DNA of 64,000 bases from Flavobacterium sp. 20NA77.7 (GCF_031326205.1 NZ_CP133721.1:62001-126000); one strand, 5' to 3'; numbered from the stretch's first letter, positions 50,963 to 61,390 are shown. The notes: generated by a model not told the origin, from the sequence alone. Translations and numbers: made by a program.

Positions 50963-52972
50963 ATGGCATTAGATTCTAAAATACCTCAAGGTCATATTTC
51001 TCAAAAATGGACAGACCATAAAGACCATCTTAAATTGGTTGCGCCAAATAATAGACCAAAAATTGACGTTATCGTTGTAGGTACAGGTTTAGCTGGTGCT
51101 TCAGCAGCTGCATCTCTTGGAGAGATGGGGTACAACGTAAAAGCATTTTGTTTCCAAGATTCTCCTCGTAGAGCACATTCAATTGCCGCTCAAGGAGGAA
51201 TCAATGCAGCAAAGAATTATCAAAACGACGGAGATAGTATCTACAGATTATTCTATGACACCATTAAAGGAGGAGATTATCGTGCTCGTGAGGCAAACGT
51301 TCACCGGTTAGCAGAAGTTTCAGGTAATATCATAGATCAATGTGTAGCTCAAGGTGTTCCTTTTGCTCGTGAATATGGTGGTTTATTAGATAACCGTTCA
51401 TTTGGTGGAACACAAGTACAACGTACATTTTATGCTGCAGGTCAAACAGGTCAGCAATTGTTATTAGGTGCTTATTCTGCTTTATCAAGACAAATTGGGC
51501 TTGGACGTGTAAAAATGTACAACCGCCACGAAATGTTAGATATTGTTAAAGTTGATGGAAAAGCACGTGGTATTATTGCACGTAATTTAATTACAGGCGA
51601 ACTTGAAAGACATTCGGCTCATGCCGTAATTATTGCAAGTGGAGGGTATGGAAATGTTTATTTCTTATCTACTAATGCAATGGGAAGTAATGTTACCGCG
51701 GCTTGGAAAGTACACAAGCAAGGCGCTTATTTTGCAAATCCTTGTTTTGTGCAAATTCACCCAACATGTATACCTGTTCATGGAACCAATCAATCTAAGT
51801 TAACATTGATGTCAGAGTCATTGCGTAATTCAGGTCGTATTTGGGTGCCAAAAAATATTGAAGATGCAGAAGCAATTAGAGCAGGTAAATTAAAACCAAC
51901 CCAAATTACAGAAGAAGATAGAGATTATTTCTTAGAAAGACGTTATCCTGCTTTTGGTAATTTAGTTCCAAGAGACGTAGCTTCACGAGCAGCAAAAGAG
52001 CGATGTGATGCTGGGTATGGAATTGAAGCAAATGACACAAATGAAGGCGTATATTTAGATTTCTCTACTGAAATTAAAAATAAAGGAAAACAAGCAGCTT
52101 ATGCCCAAGGAAATCATAACCCATCTGAAGCAGAAGTAATCGCTTTAGGTAAAAAATGGGTAGAAGAAAAATATGGAAACTTATTCCAAATGTATGAAAA
52201 AATTACAGCGGAAAATCCATATGAAACACCAATGAAAATATATCCAGCAGTACATTATACTATGGGAGGTGTTTGGGTTGATTATAACTTAATGTCAACT
52301 ATTCCAGGTTGCTTTGTTGCAGGAGAGGCAAACTTTTCTGATCACGGAGCAAATAGATTAGGTGCTTCTGCATTAATGCAAGGCTTAGCAGACGGTTATT
52401 TTGTATTACCATACACCGTTTCGAATTATTTAGCAGACGAAATTAGAACAGGAAAAATTTCTACTGATTTACCAGAATTTGTGGACGCAGAAAATAATGT
52501 TCGTCAAACTATTGATAGATTCCTTAATAATAACGGGACAAAATCTGTTGATTATTTCCACAAAAAATTAGGTTTAATTATGTGGAATAAAGTTGGTATG
52601 GCAAGAAATGAACAAGGCTTGAATGAAGCAATAAATGAAATTGCCGAATTAAGAGAAGCATTTTACAATGATGTGTATGTACCAGGTTCAGCAAACGAAT
52701 TAAATCCAGAATTAGAAAAAGCACTTCGTGTAGCAGATTTTCTAGAACTTGGTCAATTAATGGCAAAAGATGCTTTATTACGAAAAGAATCTTGTGGAGG
52801 TCATTTCCGTGAAGAATATCAGGATGCAGAAGGAGAAACATTACGCGATGATGAAAACTTTTCATATGTAGCGGCATGGGAGTACCAAGGAAGTGACGCA
52901 AGTAATTCAGAACTTCACAAAGAAGAATTGAAATACGAGTTCATTAAAATAGCTGCAAGAAATTATAAATAG
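50963..52972 (+). CDS. sdhA: Succinate dehydrogenase / fumarate reductase flavoprotein subunit
   Basis: The catalytic subunit, 669 residues. The FAD-binding Rossmann motif is [17 protein letters not shown] (residues about 37-53). The His that covalently holds FAD is in [15 protein letters not shown]. The active-site segments [18 protein letters not shown] and [12 protein letters not shown] and the FAD segment [18 protein letters not shown] are all present. It is the middle gene of sdhCAB, oxidising succinate in the TCA cycle. Confidence 0.98.
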   Translation: MALDSKIPQGHISQKWTDHKDHLKLVAPNNRPKIDVIVVGTGLAGASAAASLGEMGYNVKAFCFQDSPRRAHSIAAQGGINAAKNYQNDGDSIYRLFYDTIKGGDYRAREANVHRLAEVSGNIIDQCVAQGVPFAREYGGLLDNRSFGGTQVQRTFYAAGQTGQQLLLGAYSALSRQIGLGRVKMYNRHEMLDIVKVDGKARGIIARNLITGELERHSAHAVIIASGGYGNVYFLSTNAMGSNVTAAWKVHKQGAYFANPCFVQIHPTCIPVHGTNQSKLTLMSESLRNSGRIWVPKNIEDAEAIRAGKLKPTQITEEDRDYFLERRYPAFGNLVPRDVASRAAKERCDAGYGIEANDTNEGVYLDFSTEIKNKGKQAAYAQGNHNPSEAEVIALGKKWVEEKYGNLFQMYEKITAENPYETPMKIYPAVHYTMGGVWVDYNLMSTIPGCFVAGEANFSDHGANRLGASALMQGLADGYFVLPYTVSNYLADEIRTGKISTDLPEFVDAENNVRQTIDRFLNNNGTKSVDYFHKKLGLIMWNKVGMARNEQGLNEAINEIAELREAFYNDVYVPGSANELNPELEKALRVADFLELGQLMAKDALLRKESCGGHFREEYQDAEGETLRDDENFSYVAAWEYQGSDASNSELHKEELKYEFIKIAARNYK

Positions 52973-53025
52973 TAATTGAAGATGTTAAAAAATGAAATTT
53001 TTAAACATCACTAAAAATAAAAGTT

Positions 53026-53784
53026 ATGGCATCTAAAAATATTAATATTAAATTAAAAGTTTGGCGTCAAAAAAGCGGACAGACTAAAGGAAAATTAGAA
53101 GATTATACCTTAAATAATGTTTCTACAGATAGTTCTTTTTTAGAAATGATGGATCAATTGAACGAACAATTGATTAATGAAAAGAAAGAACCAATTGCAT
53201 TTGATCATGATTGTCGTGAAGGAATTTGCGGAATGTGTTCTATGTTTATTAATGGTAGAGCTCATGGTCCGGATTCTGCAGTTACAACTTGTCAATTACA
53301 CATGCGTTCGTTTAAAGATGGAGACACAATTTATGTAGAGCCGTTTAGAAGTAAAGCATTCCCGGTAATTAAGGATTTAGTAGTTGACAGATCAGCTTTT
53401 GATAGAATTCAACAAGCAGGAGGATTTGTTTCTGTGAATACTTCTGGAAATACTATCGATGCAAATGCAACACCAATTCCTAAAGCAGATGCAGATAAAG
53501 CCTTTGAAGCAGCAGCATGTATTGGATGTGGTGCGTGTGTAGCAACTTGTAAAAACGGTTCAGCCATGTTGTTTGTTGGAGCTAAAGTTTCTCAGTATGC
53601 ATTGTTGCCTCAAGGAAAAGTAGAAGCAACTAACCGTGTATTAAACATGGTACGTCAAATGGATGAAGAAGGTTTTGGAAATTGTACCAATACTGGAGCT
53701 TGTGAAATTGAATGTCCAAAGGGGATTTCTCTTGAAAATATTGCTCGTATGAATAGAGAATATTTAAAAGCAAGTTTAAAGTAA
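53026..53784 (+). CDS. sdhB: Succinate dehydrogenase / fumarate reductase iron-sulphur subunit
   Basis: Carries electrons from FAD to the membrane quinone. The 252 residues show the [2Fe-2S] site [20 protein letters not shown] with a later TTCQLH, the [4Fe-4S] site [11 protein letters not shown] (about residues 165-175) and the third cluster ligands in [14 protein letters not shown]. It ends the sdhCAB operon; a strong terminator follows. Confidence 0.98.
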   Translation: MASKNINIKLKVWRQKSGQTKGKLEDYTLNNVSTDSSFLEMMDQLNEQLINEKKEPIAFDHDCREGICGMCSMFINGRAHGPDSAVTTCQLHMRSFKDGDTIYVEPFRSKAFPVIKDLVVDRSAFDRIQQAGGFVSVNTSGNTIDANATPIPKADADKAFEAAACIGCGACVATCKNGSAMLFVGAKVSQYALLPQGKVEATNRVLNMVRQMDEEGFGNCTNTGACEIECPKGISLENIARMNREYLKASLK

Positions 53785-53803
53785 TTACATACAATATTTG
53801 TAT

Positions 53804-53833
53804 AAAAACGCATTCAATCGAATGCGTTTTTTT
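53804..53833 (+). terminator. Intrinsic terminator after sdhB
   Basis: AAAAACGCATTC, loop AATC, GAATGCGTTTTTTT. The 200 bases between it and the nitrilase gene are AT-rich, with no feature that I recognise. Confidence 0.9.
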
Positions 53834-54041
53834 GTTTCATATATGTTAATGTGTGAAAAAGTATTTTTTTTTTAGTATTTTTAATTATAAATTTTTAGCC
53901 TATAAAATCGCCATTAACAAAAAGTTTGCGCAAGCAATTTAAAATCATCGAACACAAATGAAAACAACAAAATTGTGAGATAAACACAAATGAAAATAAA
54001 GCGATACCATATAACCTTAAAAAAACAATAAATATTTACAT

Positions 54042-54809
54042 ATGAAAATTGCATTACTTCAGTCTGAATTAGTTTGGGAAAATGTCCAAGCAAACCTAGT
54101 ACATTTTTCAAAACAAATTCAAGCAATTACAGAGCAGGTAGAATTGATTGTATTGCCTGAAATGTTCACTACAGGGTTCACTATGAATCCAGCGAATTGT
54201 TCTGAAACAATGGATGGTGAAGTCATGAAATGGATGAAAAAAATTGCTCAAGAGCGACAAGCAGCAATAACCGGAAGTTTAATAATTAAGGAACAAGACA
54301 CTTATTTTAATCGACTCATTTTTGTTTATCCCAATGGAGAGTATAAGTTTTATAATAAACGACACTTGTTTGCGCTTGCAGGAGAAGATAAAGTATATGG
54401 TAAAGGAAATGAAAAAATAAGTATTGATTATTTAGGGTGGAAAATATGCCCTTTAATCTGTTATGATTTACGATTTCCAGTTTTTTCTAGAAATGTAGAA
54501 AAATTCGATTTGTTGATATATGTAGCCAGTTGGCCCGATGTTAGAATTCAAGCTTGGGATATACTTTTAAAGGCTAGGGCAGTTGAAAATCTTTCTTATG
54601 TTGTTGGCGTAAATAGAGTAGGAGAAGATCAAAATAACTTATTTTATCCAGGACATTCTCAGGTTATTGATCCATTAGGAAATTACCTTATTGAGCCTTA
54701 TGAAAAAGAGATGTGCAAAATTGTTAATTTAGACAAAGAAAAACTTCAAGAAATTCGTTCCAAGCTAAATTTTCTGGATGATAAAGATGAATTTACACTT
54801 AATTTGTAG
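54042..54809 (+). CDS. Carbon-nitrogen hydrolase, omega-amidase type
   Basis: A 255-residue nitrilase-superfamily enzyme. The catalytic triad is visible as Glu in VLPEMFTTGFTMNP, Lys in YNKRHLFALAGED and Cys in CPLICYDLRFPVFSRN. These flanking sequences match the YafV/Nit2 omega-amidase branch, which hydrolyses alpha-ketoglutaramate or alpha-ketosuccinamate formed by glutamine and asparagine transamination. The exact substrate is inference. It converges with the lipoprotein gene (5-base gap). Confidence 0.9.
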   Translation: MKIALLQSELVWENVQANLVHFSKQIQAITEQVELIVLPEMFTTGFTMNPANCSETMDGEVMKWMKKIAQERQAAITGSLIIKEQDTYFNRLIFVYPNGEYKFYNKRHLFALAGEDKVYGKGNEKISIDYLGWKICPLICYDLRFPVFSRNVEKFDLLIYVASWPDVRIQAWDILLKARAVENLSYVVGVNRVGEDQNNLFYPGHSQVIDPLGNYLIEPYEKEMCKIVNLDKEKLQEIRSKLNFLDDKDEFTLNL

Positions 54810-54814
54810 ACATG

Positions 54815-56419
54815 TTAATTAGTTAATTCAAATTCTTGGTCAACATCCCAATTAGCTCTTACGTCAATTTTTCCAGGCATATAAAAGAGTGGTTCAGGTT
54901 GTCTTTTTTCTAATAAATTTCCTGTATCCCATTCTTTATTCTTGTTTTCATCATAATAAATCCTAACAGTATAGAGACTTGGTTTTATGGACTCAAAGAA
55001 CACAGAGGTTTCCTTTTCACAATAGGCTGTGCCTACAACGGTTTTGTCGTCTGCTAATAGTTCTACAACAAACGGAAATTTTTTACAATTCTTTAAACGA
55101 AGATTTAAATTGCCATAATCACTTAATTGCCCCGAAGCAAAAGTAAATTTTAAGGAATCATTTTTAGATTCATAAATGTCTTCAATTGCATTTGGAAATA
55201 GCTTAAGCGTATAGTTTTCATTTTCTTCTTTATCAAAAATTAATTCTACTTCCTGATTGTAGGTATTTATCTTTGTTGAAAAAGTTACTTTGCTAGAATC
55301 TTTTCGAATTAAATGAATAAGCGATTCGTTAATTTTTTTTATGGGTGTAGATGTTTTTAATTTTGGCAAGTCTTTATAGGTATTATGTGTTGCGTCCTTT
55401 AATGTAATTAATAAAGAATCAGCTTCTTTCAGATTATTAATTTTTACATTATAAGTTTTGCTATATGACTCTCTTTCTATCAAAACAGCAATCGAATCTT
55501 TTATGTTTTTTGGGATAAATAGTTGAAGGGTGTCTTTATTTTCTCCAGGATGTCGAGTATGTAGTAAAGGTTCTACAACGCCATTTTTCTTATAAGATAT
55601 TTTTAGGTTTTTAGGATCTCCTTCAAAGCCTAAAAATAGTTTATTATTTGATTCTTGTGTAGGTTTAAATGTTTTTAATGGCTGTTTTTCTTTAAACAAT
55701 TTTAGCGTATATTGTTCTTTACTAGGCAGTTTGATAGGTTCTTTTAAAAAAGCAATTTTTTCTGATTTTGCTTGGAATTTAAAATCGTTGTTTTTGTCTT
55801 TTAGCGCTGCAATATAATAGGTCCCTTCTTTTATATTTTCAAGTGAAAAGGAAGTGTTTTTTTCTAACGTATTGGTTACATAAACGGGCACATCTTTATA
55901 AATTGTAGAATCTTTAAATGTAGTTGCTTCATATAACATTACATTTACAAAATCTTCCGTGTTTTCTTCAAAAGCGTCTTCAACTTTTCCTATTACTTTT
56001 AAAGAATCTACGTAGTTTCCTGTAGAAAAAACATATTTAAATTGTGAGTAAGGGTTTCCTTCATTATAGTCAGTAATACTTTGTCCAAAATTAAAGCTAT
56101 AAGTTGTATTTGGTTTTAAAGAATCTAAAATTTCAATGGCAATATATTTACTAGCACTTCCTTGAGGTGTGATGTTTGGCTTTTTAGCCATAGGAGGCGA
56201 AATAATAAGTTGCTTGTTAATGTCCTTGATTTTTATGTATTCACTAAAATCAATTCGAATGGTTTTTCCAGTAAAATTAGTTTGGTAATTCTTCGGATTA
56301 CTTTTTACAATTTCAGGCGCAATAGTATCTTTTGGACCACCTGTTATATAGCCTCTTTTAGCACAACCTACTAAAAGTGCTGAAAAAAGAAGCGTTACTA
56401 TAAAAGAGTGTAATTTCAT
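54815..56419 (-). CDS. Ig-like domain lipoprotein
   Basis: A 534-residue lipoprotein with a lipobox ALLVGC (Cys19) followed by AKRGYITGGPKDTIAP. The first domain is a bacterial Ig-like (SbsA-type) fold (about residues 30-130; FSEYIKIKDINKQLIISPP, YSFNFGQSITDYNEGNP). Further beta-sandwich segments include a carboxypeptidase-regulatory-like stretch (YTVRIYYDENKNKEWDTGN near 490). The CAKRG...GGPKDT start is a pattern I associate with a conserved Bacteroidetes surface lipoprotein of unknown role. It lies upstream of no obvious partner. Confidence 0.85.
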   Translation of the reverse strand: MKLHSFIVTLLFSALLVGCAKRGYITGGPKDTIAPEIVKSNPKNYQTNFTGKTIRIDFSEYIKIKDINKQLIISPPMAKKPNITPQGSASKYIAIEILDSLKPNTTYSFNFGQSITDYNEGNPYSQFKYVFSTGNYVDSLKVIGKVEDAFEENTEDFVNVMLYEATTFKDSTIYKDVPVYVTNTLEKNTSFSLENIKEGTYYIAALKDKNNDFKFQAKSEKIAFLKEPIKLPSKEQYTLKLFKEKQPLKTFKPTQESNNKLFLGFEGDPKNLKISYKKNGVVEPLLHTRHPGENKDTLQLFIPKNIKDSIAVLIERESYSKTYNVKINNLKEADSLLITLKDATHNTYKDLPKLKTSTPIKKINESLIHLIRKDSSKVTFSTKINTYNQEVELIFDKEENENYTLKLFPNAIEDIYESKNDSLKFTFASGQLSDYGNLNLRLKNCKKFPFVVELLADDKTVVGTAYCEKETSVFFESIKPSLYTVRIYYDENKNKEWDTGNLLEKRQPEPLFYMPGKIDVRANWDVDQEFELTN

Positions 56420-56497
56420 TTGTTATTACCTATAATCTTAATTAAAAACGCAAAGTAACAATTATAATTAGAGCAAACATAATGATTTAAAAAAAAA

Positions 56498-57202
56498 TTA
56501 TGATTGTGCATAGGCAATTGTTAGGATACTTACAGTAGCATTAGGAATTTTTAATAATTCTTTTGCGCACGCTTCTATAGTTGCTCCACTTGTAATTACA
56601 TCATCAACTAGCAAAAAATGAGGAGCAGAAAACTCATAAGGTATTCGAACAGCAAATAAACTTTGTTTTATAGCCGCTCTTTCTGTTTTTGATTTTTTAG
56701 TCTGTGACTTAGAATAGGTATTCCTATATAACACGTTTTTTTCTAAAGGGATGTCTAATGCTACTGCCAAACTTTCACAAAAGGCATCAATTTGATTATA
56801 CCCCCGTTCATGGAGGCGTTTTTTATGAAGTGGAACAGGGATAAGATGTGTGACGTTTTTTATTCTTTCAAAATCTTTTAATTCTTCAGCATATAATGCC
56901 CCTAAAAAAGTTCCAATTTCTTGCTTGTTTTTATATTTGAGATTATGAATGAGGTTTTGAACAATCCCCGATTTGTGAAAATACAACATCGATATACAAA
57001 ATGAAAAAGGCAGTATGCCATAAAACTTTCTATCTATTTCATTTATTTGCGTTTCGTGATGAAAAGTATAAGGTAATTCATGTAAACATGAAGTACAAAT
57101 GATAGCTTCTCCTTTTACTAATAGCTTATTGCACCCGTTGCAAACATCTGGATAGATAAGTTTTAACAGATTTTCTTGTATTTTATCGAAAAAATTAAAC
57201 AT
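56498..57202 (-). CDS. comF: ComF family phosphoribosyltransferase-like protein
   Basis: A 234-residue protein. An N-terminal zinc-binding Cys motif (CNGCNKLLVKGEAIICTSC, residues about 17-35) is followed by a type I phosphoribosyltransferase domain with the PRPP loop LLVDDVITSGATIEACA (about 196-212). In naturally transformable bacteria ComF works with the ComEC channel in DNA uptake; no other competence gene is in this window. It is divergent from the coiled-coil protein gene, with 41 bases between the starts. Confidence 0.9.
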   Translation of the reverse strand: MFNFFDKIQENLLKLIYPDVCNGCNKLLVKGEAIICTSCLHELPYTFHHETQINEIDRKFYGILPFSFCISMLYFHKSGIVQNLIHNLKYKNKQEIGTFLGALYAEELKDFERIKNVTHLIPVPLHKKRLHERGYNQIDAFCESLAVALDIPLEKNVLYRNTYSKSQTKKSKTERAAIKQSLFAVRIPYEFSAPHFLLVDDVITSGATIEACAKELLKIPNATVSILTIAYAQS

Positions 57203-57243
57203 AAATAAAGATAATAGTATACTTTAGATGAAAATTTTGTTTC

Positions 57244-58053
57244 ATGCCACAAAAGAAAAACAATTCTTATCGACTTGTTATATTGATTTTATTGTTATTG
57301 TTGTTCCTTTTATTATTTAAAAATTATAAAGATAATAAAAGAGCAGATGAATTACAAAGCAGTTTAAAACAAGAAAGTTATCTTACACAAACACAATTAA
57401 CAGAAATGCTTAAAAAGTATGACTCTGTATTAGTGATGTATAACTCTGTGGATGAAAGTTTGTCGCAAATTAGTGAGCAAAATAGTAAAAAGGAGGCTTC
57501 TCAAATACAATATGTTAACCCTACAAATTTGAAACAAGTTAGCTGCCAAATAGAAACAATTAAAGATTCAATAGGAAAATTAACAGAACGCTTAAGATTG
57601 CTAGAAAAATTTAAGGTAACTGCAAAAAAAACAAACCCTACCGATTTTGTTAAAACACCCATCTCTAGCCATTTAGTAGTTTCAAATATTCAAGCAAGAG
57701 GGGTTAAGTTTTTAAAAGATAATACGCTTAGTTCTGATAAAAAAGACATTGAACAAATAAGAGTTTGTTTTACAATAGATAAAAATGACCTTGTGGATAA
57801 AGGTGATAAAGAGATTTTTGTTCAAATTGTTAATCCAAAAAATCAGATAATTTCAGTAGAAAAATTGAAATTTGAATACAATAATGTGATCTTAAATTAC
57901 AGTAAAAAAGTCAAATTCTTCTATGGGCAACAAACCACAGATGTTTGTTCGTATGTAGACCTTGAAAAAAGTAAAATTTTTAAAGGAAGATACATCATTA
58001 ACATCTATTCAGGTGTAGATAAAATTGGAACAACTATCTTCAATTATAATTAA
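57244..58053 (+). CDS. Unknown membrane-anchored coiled-coil protein
   Basis: I do not recognise the family. The 269-residue protein has a basic N-terminus, one strongly hydrophobic helix (residues about 10-25, mainly Leu), a long predicted coiled coil (about 30-125; QSSLKQESYLTQTQLTEMLKKYD, IETIKDSIGKLTERLRLLEK) and a beta-rich C-terminal domain (about 140-269). The C-terminal part (ISSHLVVSNIQARGVKFL, IFVQIVNPKNQIIS, IINIYSGVDKIGTTIF) looks like an Ig-like sandwich. With the N-terminus inside, the coiled coil and domain would be in the periplasm. It lies between comF and glyQS. Confidence 0.75.
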   Translation: MPQKKNNSYRLVILILLLLLFLLLFKNYKDNKRADELQSSLKQESYLTQTQLTEMLKKYDSVLVMYNSVDESLSQISEQNSKKEASQIQYVNPTNLKQVSCQIETIKDSIGKLTERLRLLEKFKVTAKKTNPTDFVKTPISSHLVVSNIQARGVKFLKDNTLSSDKKDIEQIRVCFTIDKNDLVDKGDKEIFVQIVNPKNQIISVEKLKFEYNNVILNYSKKVKFFYGQQTTDVCSYVDLEKSKIFKGRYIINIYSGVDKIGTTIFNYN

Positions 58054-58088
58054 TCTCGAAATTCTTTTAATATTTCCTTTCCTATCGT

Positions 58089-58096
58089 TATTTTTG
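58089..58096 (+). promoter_or_regulatory. glyQS: -7 box of glycyl-tRNA synthetase gene, predicting a leaderless message
   Basis: TATTTTTG matches TAnnTTTG and is separated from the ATG at 58101 by four bases (CAAC). No clear TTG lies upstream. Confidence 0.5.
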
Positions 58097-58100
58097 CAAC

Positions 58101-59642
58101 ATGGCAAAACAAGAAGATTTATTTAAAAATGTAATTTCGCACGCAAAAGAATACGGATTTATTTTTCCGTCAAGCGAAATTTACGATGGTTTAAGCGCAG
58201 TGTATGATTACGCGCAAAACGGGGTAGAATTAAAAAAAAATATACGTGAATACTGGTGGAAAGCCATGGTTCAAATGCATGAAAATATTGTAGGTATTGA
58301 TGCTGCAATTTTTATGCATCCAACAACATGGAAAGCTTCTGGTCATGTAGATGCTTTTAATGATCCGTTAATTGATAATAAAGACTCCAAAAAAAGATAT
58401 CGTGCCGATGTGTTGATAGAAGATTATTGCGAAAAAATTTATCAAAAAGCACAAAAAGAAATTGACAAAGCCCGCGAGCGTTTTGGCGAGACATTTGATG
58501 AAGCACAATTCATTGCAACAAATCAACGAGTAGTAGAATATTTAGCTAAAAAAAAGACCATTCTGGAGCGCATGGCAAAAGGATTAGATTCAGGTGATTT
58601 AGCAGATGTAAAAGCGCTTATTGAAGAATTAGAAATCGCTTGTCCAGAATCAGGTTCAAGAAATTGGACAGAAGTGCGTCAATTCAATTTAATGTTTGGC
58701 ACAAAATTAGGTGCTTCGGCCGATTCAGCAATGGATTTGTATTTAAGACCAGAAACCGCACAAGGTATTTTTGTTAATTTTTTAAATGTACAAAAAACAG
58801 GCCGCATGAAAATTCCATTCGGAATTGCTCAAACCGGAAAAGCTTTTCGTAATGAGATTGTAGCGCGCCAGTTTATTTTCCGCATGCGTGAATTTGAACA
58901 AATGGAAATGCAGTTTTTTGTTAAGCCAGGCGAAGAAATGAAATGGTATGAATACTGGAAAGAGACACGCTTAAAATGGCATTTATCATTAGGTTTAGGC
59001 GCTTCAAATTATCGTTTTCATGATCATGAAAAATTAGCCCATTATGCAAATGCCGCGGCTGATATTGAGTTCAATTTTCCGTTTGGATTTAAAGAACTAG
59101 AAGGTATACATTCTCGTACCGATTTTGACTTGAAAGCACATGAACAATATTCTGGTAAAAAATTACAATACTTTGACACTGAAGAAAACAAAAACTACGT
59201 TCCTTACGTTGTAGAAACTTCAGTGGGACTAGACAGAATGTTTTTAGCTGTTTTTTCAAAATCATTACAAGAAGAAACCCTTGAAGACGGTTCAACACGA
59301 ATAGTTTTACGTCTACCTTCGGTATTAGCACCAACCAAAGCAGCTGTTTTACCGTTAGTTAAAAAAGACGGTTTACCAGAATTGGCAAAACAAATCGTAG
59401 AAGATTTGAAATGGGATTTCAACGTAGCTTATGATGAAAAAGACGCAGTTGGAAGACGTTACAGACGACAAGATGCGTTAGGAACACCATTTTGTATTAC
59501 AGTTGACCATCAATCTTTAGAGGATAAAACGGTAACTATTCGTCATAGAGATACTATGCAACAACAGCGTGTATCGATTTCTGATTTGAGACAATTGATT
59601 TCAGACGAAGTTTCTATGCGAAACTGGTTGTTGAAAATGTAA
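58101..59642 (+). CDS. glyQS: Glycyl-tRNA synthetase, single-chain dimeric type
   Basis: A class II synthetase of 513 residues, homologous to the eukaryotic/archaeal alpha2 type rather than the alpha2beta2 type of E. coli. Motif 1 starts at KNVISHAKEYGFIFPSSEIY. Motif 2 includes TGKAFRNEIVARQFIFRMREFEQMEMQFF, and motif 3 lies in VVETSVGLDRMFLAVFSK. The anticodon-binding domain closes the protein (GRRYRRQDALGTPFCITVD). An insert of about 100 charged residues (about 95-190) follows the first strands. Confidence 0.97.
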   Translation: MAKQEDLFKNVISHAKEYGFIFPSSEIYDGLSAVYDYAQNGVELKKNIREYWWKAMVQMHENIVGIDAAIFMHPTTWKASGHVDAFNDPLIDNKDSKKRYRADVLIEDYCEKIYQKAQKEIDKARERFGETFDEAQFIATNQRVVEYLAKKKTILERMAKGLDSGDLADVKALIEELEIACPESGSRNWTEVRQFNLMFGTKLGASADSAMDLYLRPETAQGIFVNFLNVQKTGRMKIPFGIAQTGKAFRNEIVARQFIFRMREFEQMEMQFFVKPGEEMKWYEYWKETRLKWHLSLGLGASNYRFHDHEKLAHYANAAADIEFNFPFGFKELEGIHSRTDFDLKAHEQYSGKKLQYFDTEENKNYVPYVVETSVGLDRMFLAVFSKSLQEETLEDGSTRIVLRLPSVLAPTKAAVLPLVKKDGLPELAKQIVEDLKWDFNVAYDEKDAVGRRYRRQDALGTPFCITVDHQSLEDKTVTIRHRDTMQQQRVSISDLRQLISDEVSMRNWLLKM

Positions 59643-59663
59643 TTGAAAGAACTTAGTATAAAT

Positions 59664-59704
59664 AAAAAAAACCAAATTTCAGTTTAGAAATTTGGTTTTT
59701 TTAT
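59664..59704. terminator. Bidirectional terminator between glyQS and the small barrel gene
   Basis: A long A-rich arm with CCAAATTT (59664-59679), loop CAGTTTAG, AAATTTGG with a T-rich arm. It serves both convergent genes. Confidence 0.8.
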
Positions 59705-59708
59705 TTAT

Positions 59709-60254
59709 TTAAAAACGATATCCTATACTTAAATCACCTCTTAAAAATGCATCAGGTGCATACGTATTATTACCTAATGTTCTGCCTACTCCAAAAAGTG
59801 TTTCTAGAACAAAACCGGAATGATTTACCCATTTTTTACCAACAGATAGGCCTAAAACGCCTACTGTAAATTTTTTACTTTCATAGGTGTTATTGGAAAA
59901 ATTAGTACTTACCACATAGTTATCTCCAGATGCAAATTTACCAAACCCTTCAACAAAGAAACCTTTTGCGCCATATTCTTGTGTTTCTTGAAAATAAAAA
60001 CGAGCAAAAGGAGTTATTGAGAAATTTTCATACCAATCATTGTTTTGTTGAAAATCAATGAGAACAGAGGAACCAAAAGTAAAGTCTTTGGAATAGATAT
60101 ATTCATAAGTTCCCTCTAAAATAGGTCCGGCTAATAATTTAATTGCCCCTACTTTTATTTCATGCTTTTTGGTGTCTAATGATTTGTTTTCTTTTTCTTG
60201 AGCAAAAGTAAAAAAGCAGCATAAAAAAGGAATAACTAAAAAATAATGTTTCAT
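59709..60254 (-). CDS. Small outer-membrane beta-barrel protein
   Basis: A 181-residue protein with a signal peptide (LCCFFTFAQ) and a predicted eight-strand barrel. Alternating strands such as KVGAIKLLAGPILEGTYEYIY, FSITPFARFYF and FTVGVLGLSVGKKW are visible, and the C-terminal strand ends in GDLSIGYRF with the terminal Phe recognised by the BAM machinery. Function unknown. It lies 69 bases downstream of the thiL stop on the same strand. Confidence 0.82.
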   Translation of the reverse strand: MKHYFLVIPFLCCFFTFAQEKENKSLDTKKHEIKVGAIKLLAGPILEGTYEYIYSKDFTFGSSVLIDFQQNNDWYENFSITPFARFYFQETQEYGAKGFFVEGFGKFASGDNYVVSTNFSNNTYESKKFTVGVLGLSVGKKWVNHSGFVLETLFGVGRTLGNNTYAPDAFLRGDLSIGYRF

Positions 60255-60323
60255 AGATTAAATTTTAAATAATTTGTATAAAAATAGGATAAATAGTTTA
60301 ATCTAAACAAGGTTCACAATAAT

Positions 60324-61370
60324 TTAACTTTCTATTGCATTCCATCCTCTGGCCTTTAAAGTAATTTGTGTATTTGCTCTTGTTATTAAATGGGCTCCTT
60401 CACTTTCGGCTACCATATGACCAATAACGGTAAAATTAGGGTTGTGTTTAATTTTTTCAAAATCGGTCATTTTTATTGTGAAAAGTAATTCATAATCTTC
60501 TCCACCATTTAACGCAATAGTAGTGCTATCAATATTAAATTCTTCACAAACATTGATTAATTGAGGATCAATTGGAATTTTTTCTTCATATAAGTGGCAA
60601 CCCACGTTACTTTGCTTACACAAATGTAAAATTTCTGATGACAAGCCGTCAGAAATATCAATCATTGATGTAGGTTTAATTTCTAATTTTTCAAGTAATT
60701 CTTTAATATCATTTCGAGCTTCTGGTTTTAATTGACGTTCTATTAAGTAGGTGTAGTCGTCTAAAACAGGCTGGTTGTTAGGATTAACTTGAAACACTTG
60801 TTTTTCTCTTTCTAATACTTGTAAGCCCATATAAGCAGCCCCTAAATCACCCGAAACAACAAGTAAATCAGTTTCATTAGCTCCATTTCTGTAAACAATA
60901 TCTTCAAATTTAGCTTCCCCAATTGCAGTTATACTAATAATCAAACCCTTTTGTGAAGATGTTGTATCTCCGCCAATGACATCTACTTGATAACGATTTG
61001 CAGCTAAAGTGAATCCCTCGAAAAGTTCTTCAAGAGCTTCTAATGGAAATCTATTCGAAACAGCAATAGAAATTGTAATTTGAGTTGGGACACCGTTCAT
61101 TGCGCATATATCAGAGATATTAGCTACAACAGCTTTATACCCTAGATGCTTTAAAGGCATGTAGCTTAAATCAAAATGAACACCTTCAATAAGTAAATCT
61201 GTGGAAATAAGAACTTTATTTTTTGAAAAATCCAAAACAGCAGCATCATCCCCAATTGCTTTTAAGGTGCTTTTTTGATTAATTTGAAAATGTTTTGTTA
61301 AATGATTAATAAGTCCAAATTCACCTAGCTCACTTAATGACGTTCTTTTTTGATTTTTATCTTCTAGCAT
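60324..61370 (-). CDS. thiL: Thiamine-monophosphate kinase
   Basis: Phosphorylates thiamine monophosphate to thiamine diphosphate. The 348 residues show the AIRS-like N-terminal domain (SLSELGEFGLINHL, IGDDAAVLDFSKNKVLISTDLLIEGVHFD) and the active-site acidic segment GGDTTSSQKGLIIS. SMIDISDGLSSEI and GGEDYELLFTI follow. The ATG at 61370 is preferred: an in-frame TTG at 61385 is part of the -7 box TATATTTG and would be outside the transcript. Confidence 0.95.
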   Translation of the reverse strand: MLEDKNQKRTSLSELGEFGLINHLTKHFQINQKSTLKAIGDDAAVLDFSKNKVLISTDLLIEGVHFDLSYMPLKHLGYKAVVANISDICAMNGVPTQITISIAVSNRFPLEALEELFEGFTLAANRYQVDVIGGDTTSSQKGLIISITAIGEAKFEDIVYRNGANETDLLVVSGDLGAAYMGLQVLEREKQVFQVNPNNQPVLDDYTYLIERQLKPEARNDIKELLEKLEIKPTSMIDISDGLSSEILHLCKQSNVGCHLYEEKIPIDPQLINVCEEFNIDSTTIALNGGEDYELLFTIKMTDFEKIKHNPNFTVIGHMVAESEGAHLITRANTQITLKARGWNAIES

Positions 61371-61382
61371 GTCTTTTTTTTG

Positions 61383-61390
61383 CAAATATA
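61383..61390 (-). promoter_or_regulatory. thiL: -7 box of thiL
   Basis: TATATTTG on the minus strand matches TAnnTTTG exactly, 12 bases before the ATG at 61370. Confidence 0.5.

Noticed and set aside
61371..61385. TTG-started extension of ThiL
   Set aside because: The TTG lies inside the TATATTTG -7 box; the ATG at 61370 is downstream of the expected transcription start.
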